In this document: positions 11,298-15,949 of the stretch, one piece after another
Numbering within the stretch: the stretch's first letter is position 1
Layout: the number at the start of each line of letters is the position of its first letter
Assembly (NCBI GenBank): GCA_949451265.1
Contig: CASTQR010000019.1
Span: 1 to 15,949 of the forward strand
Direction of reading: 5' to 3'
Length of the DNA stretch: 15,949 nt
Origin: an uncultured Eubacteriales bacterium
Lineage (GTDB): Bacteria > Bacillota_A > Clostridia > Oscillospirales > Oscillospiraceae
Notes under the pieces: generated by a model
What the model was told of the DNA's origin: nothing
What the model saw: only the letters and a program-made list of their open reading frames with translations
Databases searched by the model: none
Translations under genes and position numbers: made by a program

Positions 11298-13217
11298 ATG
11301 GCAAAAAAACAATTCAAAGCCGAATCCAAACGCCTGATGGACCTGATGATCAACTCCATCTACACCCACAAGGAGATCTTCCTCCGGGAGATCATCTCCA
11401 ACGCCAGCGACGCCATCGACAAGCTGGCCTACCTCTCCCTCACCGACGACACGGTAAAGGTGAAGCGTGACCACCTGCGCATCACCGTCACCCCCGACAA
11501 GGCCGCCCGCACCCTCACCGTCTCCGACAACGGCGTGGGCATGACCGCCGCCGAGCTGGAGCAGAACCTGGGCACCATCGCCAAAAGCGGCTCCCTCCAG
11601 TTCAAGGCGGACATGGACGGGGACAAGGACAAGTCCGACATCATCGGCCAGTTCGGCGTGGGCTTCTACTCCGCCTTCATGGTGGCCGACGAGGTCACCG
11701 TGCTCACCCGCCGCCACGGCGAGGACGCCGCCCACTGCTGGAAATCCTCCGGCGCGGACGGCTACACCGTCACCGAGTGCGAAAAGGACGAGCCCGGCAC
11801 CGATGTGATCATGCACCTGAAGCCCGACACCGAGGACGAGCACTACAGCGAGTACCTGGAGACCAACCGCCTCCAGACCCTCATCAAAAAATACTCCGAC
11901 TACATCCGCCACCCCATCCGCATGGAGGTGGAGGACTACCGGGAGAAGGAGAAGCCGGAGGACGCCGGGGACGACTACAAGCCCGAGTGGGAGACGGTGG
12001 TGGAGGAAAAGACCATCAACTCCATGGTGCCCCTGTGGCAGCGCCCCCGCTCCAAGGTAAAGCAGGAGGAGTACGACGCCTTCTACCGGGAGAAGTTCGG
12101 CGACTGGCAGCCCCCCCTGGCCACCATCACCACCTCCTCCGAGGGCACCGTCACCTTCAAGGCCCTCCTGTTCGTCCCCTCCAACACCCCCTATGACTTC
12201 TACACCCGGGAGTACGAAAAGGGCCTCCAGCTCTACTCCTCCGGCGTGCTCATCATGGACAAGTGCCCGGACTTGCTGCCCGACTGCTTCCGCTTTGTCA
12301 AGGGCGTGGCCGACTCCCCCGACTTCTCCCTGAACATCTCCCGGGAAACGCTCCAGCACGACCGCCAGCTGAAGATCATCGCCGCCGCCCTGGAGAAGAA
12401 GATCAAGAACGAGCTGCTCAAGCTGATGAAGGACGACCGGGAGAAGTACGAGAAGTTCTGGGCCGCCTTCGGCCGCCAGCTCAAGTACGGCGTGGTGGAC
12501 AACTATGGCGCGAAAAAGGAGCTGCTGCAAGACCTCCTGCTGTTCACCACCTCCAAGGAGTCCAAGTTGTCCTCCCTGGCCGAGTACGTGGAGCGTATGC
12601 CCGCCGGGCAGGAGCACATCTACTACGTCTGCGCCGGCAGCACGGAGCAGGCCGCCCGCCTGCCCCAGGTGGAGCGGGTGGCGGACAAGGGCTGGGAGAT
12701 TCTGTACCTCACGGAGGAGGCGGACGAGTTCGTGATGAACGCCCTCCGGGAAGTGTCCGGCAAGCAGCTGAAATCCGTGTCCGACCCGGACGCCCTCCCC
12801 GAGACCGACGAGGAGAAGGCGGAGCAGGAGAAGCAGGCGGAGGAGGCCAAGCCCGTGCTGGACTTCGTGAAGGAGACCCTGGGCGACCGCATCAAGGAGG
12901 CCCGCGTCTCCAAGATTCTGAAAACCGCCCCGGTGTGCATGACGGCGGACGGCCCCATGTCCCTGGAGATGGAGAAGTACTTCGCCAGGATGGGGGACGC
13001 CTCCTCCCCCATGGGCCCCATGAAGGCGGAGCGGGTGCTGGAGCTGAACCCGGCCGCCGCCCCCTTCGCCGCCCTCAAGTCCGCCCTGGACGGGGACGAC
13101 AAGGAGCGGGCCGCCAAATACGCGGAGGTGCTGTACCACCAGGCCCTGCTCATCGCGGGCCTGCCCATCGACGACCCGGCGGCGTACACCGAGCTGGTGT
13201 GCTCCCTCATGAACTGA
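11298..13217 (+). CDS. htpG: Molecular chaperone HtpG (bacterial Hsp90)
   Basis: The 639-residue protein is a full-length bacterial Hsp90. The N-terminal GHKL ATPase domain has R-E-I-I-S-N-A-S-D-A (30-39, catalytic E31, Mg-binding N35), S-D-N-G-V-G-M (76-82), the lid motif G-T-I-A-K-S-G (92-98) and G-Q-F-G-V-G-F-Y-S (117-125). The middle domain holds the conserved N-I-S-R-E-T-L-Q (R349, ATP-contacting arginine). The last roughly 130 residues form the dimerisation domain. It refolds or remodels client proteins in the cytoplasm as an ATP-driven dimer. ATG 11298 has GAGGTG seven bases upstream. It forms a single-gene unit between a CIRCE-controlled promoter and its own terminator. In B. subtilis htpG is not under CIRCE control, so the wiring here differs. 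Confidence 0.98.
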   Translation: MAKKQFKAESKRLMDLMINSIYTHKEIFLREIISNASDAIDKLAYLSLTDDTVKVKRDHLRITVTPDKAARTLTVSDNGVGMTAAELEQNLGTIAKSGSLQFKADMDGDKDKSDIIGQFGVGFYSAFMVADEVTVLTRRHGEDAAHCWKSSGADGYTVTECEKDEPGTDVIMHLKPDTEDEHYSEYLETNRLQTLIKKYSDYIRHPIRMEVEDYREKEKPEDAGDDYKPEWETVVEEKTINSMVPLWQRPRSKVKQEEYDAFYREKFGDWQPPLATITTSSEGTVTFKALLFVPSNTPYDFYTREYEKGLQLYSSGVLIMDKCPDLLPDCFRFVKGVADSPDFSLNISRETLQHDRQLKIIAAALEKKIKNELLKLMKDDREKYEKFWAAFGRQLKYGVVDNYGAKKELLQDLLLFTTSKESKLSSLAEYVERMPAGQEHIYYVCAGSTEQAARLPQVERVADKGWEILYLTEEADEFVMNALREVSGKQLKSVSDPDALPETDEEKAEQEKQAEEAKPVLDFVKETLGDRIKEARVSKILKTAPVCMTADGPMSLEMEKYFARMGDASSPMGPMKAERVLELNPAAAPFAALKSALDGDDKERAAKYAEVLYHQALLIAGLPIDDPAAYTELVCSLMN

Positions 13218-13228
13218 ACAGAACGGCG

Positions 13229-13255
13229 GGGGAGGGGTTCGCCCCTCCCCTTTTT
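13229..13255 (+). terminator. Rho-independent terminator of htpG
   Basis: Twelve bases after the htpG stop codon, GGGGAGGGG and CCCCTCCCC form a perfect 9-bp stem closed by a TTCG loop and followed by TTTTT. The stem is very GC-rich and should end transcription before the marR promoter. Confidence 0.92.
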
Positions 13256-13267
13256 GCCCCTGTAAAC

Positions 13268-13287
13268 AATATATGAACAGCATATAG
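13268..13287 (+). promoter_or_regulatory. Candidate MarR operator, upstream copy
   Basis: AATATATGAACAGCATATAG has dyad arms TATATG (13270-13275) and CATATA (13281-13286) around five bases. It lies just upstream of the -35 box. Its first 15 bases match the downstream copy at 13 positions. Such AT-rich dyads are typical autorepression sites of MarR-family regulators. Confidence 0.45.
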
Positions 13288-13293
13288 TCCCCC

Positions 13294-13323
13294 TTGACAA
13301 CGGGGGGGCGCCCCGGCTAATAT
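13294..13323 (+). promoter_or_regulatory. Sigma-A promoter for marR-ABC operon
   Basis: A perfect TTGACA -35 box (13294-13299) is followed after 18 bases by TAATAT (13318-13323), a weaker -10. The spacer is a GC-rich block. The -10 overlaps the downstream operator copy, so bound regulator would compete with RNA polymerase. Confidence 0.6.
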
Positions 13324-13341
13324 ATGTAAAGCAAATATATC
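13319..13341 (+). promoter_or_regulatory. Candidate MarR operator, downstream copy
   Basis: The block begins AATATATGTAAAGCA and ends AATATATC, a partial dyad. It starts 51 bp after the upstream copy begins, close to five helical turns, so both would lie on the same DNA face. It overlaps the -10 box and ends just before the GGAGGTGATC ribosome site. Confidence 0.45.
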
Positions 13342-13354
13342 TGGAGGTGATCCC

Positions 13355-13813
13355 GTGAACGAGGACGAGCGCATCTCAGTTCTCGCCATCTTCCAAACCC
13401 TGAAGGCCAAGACCAACCGCCTGCTGGAGCCCGTGGTGCAGGCGGAGGGGCTCACCCCCCTCCAGGCCCGGGTGCTGCTCCAGCTGTGCCGCCAGGACGC
13501 CACCGTGGGGGACATCAGCCAGATCACCAGCATGGGGCAGGCCAACGCCTCCTCCCTGTGCAAGAAGCTGGAAAAGGCGGGCTTCCTCACCCGCCGCCGG
13601 AGCTGCCCCGACCGCCGGGTGGTGACCCTGTCCCTGACGCCCAGGGGCCGGGAGACCACGGCCCGGCTCCAGCGGCGGCTGGATCGCTATTTAGAGCTGC
13701 TCAACGCCCGCCCCAAGGCGGATCAGGAGGAGCTGATCCGGGGCCTGCGGGCCATCGACCAGACGCTGAACTATCTCAACGACCAAATCAAAGGAGAGCA
13801 AAACCCATGCTGA
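13355..13813 (+). CDS. MarR-family transcriptional regulator
   Basis: The 152-residue protein has the MarR winged-helix plan: N-terminal dimer helix (residues 5-30), L-T-P-L-Q-A-R-V-L-L-Q-L (33-44), helix-turn-helix with a recognition helix near 61-75 (G-Q-A-N-A-S-S-L-C-K-K-L-E-K-A-G), the wing with R-x-x-C-P-D-R-R-V-V-T-L-S-L-T (81-95), and C-terminal dimer helices. Such dimers usually repress their own operon and release DNA on binding a small molecule or on Cys oxidation; Cys46, Cys69 and Cys84 are available but not proven sensors. The start is GTG 13355 with a near-perfect GGAGGTGATC ribosome site. Its end overlaps the transporter ATG by 7 nt, which strongly suggests a shared operon and that it controls the transporter. 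Confidence 0.9.
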   Translation: MNEDERISVLAIFQTLKAKTNRLLEPVVQAEGLTPLQARVLLQLCRQDATVGDISQITSMGQANASSLCKKLEKAGFLTRRRSCPDRRVVTLSLTPRGRETTARLQRRLDRYLELLNARPKADQEELIRGLRAIDQTLNYLNDQIKGEQNPC

Positions 13814-15949
13814 AACTGGTAAACATCACAAAACAGTACACCCTGGGCGGGAACACCATCGACGCCCTCCGGGGTGTGGATCTGGAGTTCCGGGAAAACG
13901 AGTTCGTGTCCATCCTGGGCCCCTCCGGCTGCGGCAAGACCACCACCCTGAACATCATCGGCGGCCTGGACCGCTACACCAGCGGCGACCTCATCATCAA
14001 CGGCCGCTCCACCAGGGACTACAAGGACGCCGACTGGGACGCCTACCGCAACCACTCCATCGGCTTCGTGTTCCAGAGCTACAACCTGATCCCCCACCAG
14101 ACGGTGCTGGCCAACGTGGAGCTGGCCCTGACCCTGGCGGGCGTGTCCAAGGCGGAGCGCCGCCGCCGGGCGGTGGAGGCCCTGGAGCGGGTGGGCCTGG
14201 GCGACCAGCTCGACAAGGTGCCCTCCCAGATGTCCGGCGGGCAGATGCAGCGGGTGGCCATCGCCCGGGCCCTCATCAACGACCCCGACATCCTCCTGGC
14301 CGACGAGCCCACCGGCGCCCTGGACAGCGAGACCTCCGTCCAGGTGATGGAGCTCTTAAAGGAGGTGGCCCAGGACCGCCTGGTGATCATGGTGACCCAC
14401 AACCCGGAGCTGGCCCAGCAGTACTCCACCCGCATCGTCACCCTGAAGGACGGCAAAGTCACCGGGGACTCCAACCCCTACCACGCCCAGGAAATCGCCC
14501 CCGTCCTCACCGGCAAACAGGCCAAGTCCGCCAAAAAGCCCTCCATGTCCTTCCTGACGGCCCTTTCCCTGTCCCTCACCAACCTGCGCACCAAGATGGG
14601 CCGCACGGTGCTCACCGCCTTCGCCGGCTCCATCGGCATCATCGGCATCGCCCTCATCCTGGCCCTGTCCACGGGGATCAACACCTACATCAACCAGGTG
14701 CAGGAGGACACCCTGTCCAGCTACCCCATCACCATCCAGGCGGAGAGCACCGACATGACCGCCCTGATGGCCTCCCTCATGGGGGCCCGGCACAACGAGG
14801 CCGCCGGCGGCGGGGCGGGCGGCGCGGGCCACGACCCCGACCGGGTGTACGCCTCCACCGTCATGTACGACATGATGGACTCCATGCTCAACGCCGAGAC
14901 CGAGACCAACAACCTGGAGGCCTTCAAGGAGTACCTGGACAACGGGGGCGGCGGCATCAAGGACATGGCCGCCCTCCACTACAGCTATGACTTCGGCTTC
15001 GACATCTACACCCAGGACGAGAACGGGGACATCCTCAAATCCGACGTGATGGCCCTCATGCAGGACGCCATGTCCGCCATGTACGGCGGGGACTACTCCT
15101 CCTACTTCGAGCAGATGGGCTCCATGTACTCCGCCATGGAGGTGTGGGAGGAGCTGCTCCCCGGCGAGGACGGCGAGCTTGTCTCCCCCCAGGAGAAAAA
15201 CCAGTACGAGCTGCTGTACGGCGGCTGGCCCCAGAGCCACGACGAGGTGATCCTCTTTGTGGACGGCAGCAACGAGATCTCGGATCTCATGCTGTACGCC
15301 CTGGGCCTCATGCCCCACGACGACATGGAGGAGGCCATGGTGTCCATGTCCAAGGGGGAGACGGTGGACGTGGGCGAGATGAGCTGGAGCTATGAGGAGC
15401 TGTGCGCCCTGGACTTCAAGCTCATCCTCCCCGCCGAATACTACCAGCACGACCCGGCCACGGACACCTACACCGATATGTCCCAGACCCAGGCGGGGAT
15501 GGACTTCCTCTACAACAGCGAGGACGTGGGCATCCGGCTGAAGGTGGCGGGCATCGCCCGCCCGGTGGACGGCGGGCACGGGATGCTGTCCGGCGGCATC
15601 GGCTACACCAGCGCGCTGACCCGCTTCGCCATCGAGACCACCGGGGACACCGAAATTTTGAAGGCCCAGCTGGACGATCCCGACACCGACGTCATCGTCA
15701 ACCTGCCCTTCCCCAAGGAGGACGACGTGGAGCCGGCCGATGAGGAGAAGGCGGAGGCCATCCGGGAGCACCTGTCCGGCCTCACCGCCTCGGAGAAGGC
15801 GGCGGCCTACGTGGACGTGATGGGCCAGCCCTCCCAGGAGTACGTGGACACGGTAGTAGACCAGCAGATGGACGGCATGACCCGTCAGGCCATCGAGGAC
15901 ATGATCGTGGAGCAGTACGCCGGGGAGATGGGGGTGGACGGGGACACCG
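13807..15949 (+). CDS. Fused ABC transporter ATPase-permease, MacB-like (3' end outside window)
   Basis: The 714 visible codons form one open frame. Residues 1-220 are a complete LolD/MacB-type ATPase: Walker A G-P-S-G-C-G-K-T (38-45), Q-loop Q90, signature S-G-G-Q (143-146), Walker [10 protein letters not shown] (162-170) and switch H198. A linker leads to one clear membrane segment (about 267-289, rich in I, G, A and L). From 290 to the window edge the chain is soluble, acidic and presumably outside the membrane. The FtsX-like permease would need further helices downstream. The large outer domain is longer than in classic MacB (roughly 220-300 residues) and has a Met-rich part (317-444). 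Likely role: export or membrane extraction of a peptide, lipid or drug; substrate unknown. AAGGAGAG precedes the ATG inside marR. Confidence 0.9.
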   Translation, partial: MLKLVNITKQYTLGGNTIDALRGVDLEFRENEFVSILGPSGCGKTTTLNIIGGLDRYTSGDLIINGRSTRDYKDADWDAYRNHSIGFVFQSYNLIPHQTVLANVELALTLAGVSKAERRRRAVEALERVGLGDQLDKVPSQMSGGQMQRVAIARALINDPDILLADEPTGALDSETSVQVMELLKEVAQDRLVIMVTHNPELAQQYSTRIVTLKDGKVTGDSNPYHAQEIAPVLTGKQAKSAKKPSMSFLTALSLSLTNLRTKMGRTVLTAFAGSIGIIGIALILALSTGINTYINQVQEDTLSSYPITIQAESTDMTALMASLMGARHNEAAGGGAGGAGHDPDRVYASTVMYDMMDSMLNAETETNNLEAFKEYLDNGGGGIKDMAALHYSYDFGFDIYTQDENGDILKSDVMALMQDAMSAMYGGDYSSYFEQMGSMYSAMEVWEELLPGEDGELVSPQEKNQYELLYGGWPQSHDEVILFVDGSNEISDLMLYALGLMPHDDMEEAMVSMSKGETVDVGEMSWSYEELCALDFKLILPAEYYQHDPATDTYTDMSQTQAGMDFLYNSEDVGIRLKVAGIARPVDGGHGMLSGGIGYTSALTRFAIETTGDTEILKAQLDDPDTDVIVNLPFPKEDDVEPADEEKAEAIREHLSGLTASEKAAAYVDVMGQPSQEYVDTVVDQQMDGMTRQAIEDMIVEQYAGEMGVDGDT

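Noticed and set aside
11292..13283. 663-codon minus-strand open frame opposite htpG
   Set aside because: Product is Val/Leu/Gly/His-rich low-complexity sequence with no ribosome site; htpG explains the region fully.
14356..15771. 471-codon minus-strand open frame opposite the ABC transporter
   Set aside because: Same composition artefact; the plus-strand frame is continuous and shows ATPase motifs and a membrane segment.

Overview
The window is GC-rich, low-redundancy bacterial DNA with strong AGGAGG-type ribosome binding sites, a perfect CIRCE heat-shock operator, and a WalJ-type hydrolase gene directly followed by rlmH. Together these point to a high-GC member of the Bacillota, most likely a gut Oscillospiraceae (Flavonifractor/Lawsonibacter-like). 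That placement is an inference from sequence style and gene content; no database search was possible.

Region 1 (1-7772, minus strand) is the packaging, head and tail-start part of a contractile-tailed (myovirus, PBSX-like) prophage. In transcription order it reads: small terminase, large terminase, a small capsid-decoration candidate, major capsid protein, portal, XkdF-like prohead protease, three small head-tail connector/terminator proteins, tail sheath, and the first codons of a probable tail tube protein cut by the window edge. Most genes overlap by 1-20 nt and appear translationally coupled. Two features are odd. The major capsid gene lies before the portal instead of after the protease, and the decoration gene next to it is flanked on both sides by gene-free, hairpin-rich, repeat-like DNA (5366-5713 and 6065-6225), which is unusual in a compact phage operon. 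No integrase, repressor, replication gene or recognisable promoter lies between the small terminase gene and the host genes.

Region 2 (7836-10847, minus strand) is host housekeeping: murA (peptidoglycan precursor synthesis), a WalJ/YycJ-like metallo-beta-lactamase-fold hydrolase, rlmH (23S rRNA methyltransferase), then a possible tiny membrane peptide and a clear rho-independent terminator that separates the host genes from the prophage. The murA-walJ gap holds a 28-bp perfect palindrome and a second copy of the repeat type seen inside the prophage.

Region 3 (10848-11297) is a divergent control region with a good sigma-A promoter firing left to murA and another firing right to htpG, the latter overlapped at its start site by a perfect CIRCE operator for the HrcA repressor.

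Region 4 (11298-15949, plus strand) carries htpG (Hsp90) with its own terminator, then a MarR-family regulator with two similar AT-rich candidate operators around its promoter. The MarR gene overlaps by 7 nt the start of a large fused ABC transporter (ATPase plus permease), which runs off the window. The pair looks like a self-regulated export or stress-response operon. No tRNA, rRNA, CRISPR array or insertion-sequence transposase was seen.
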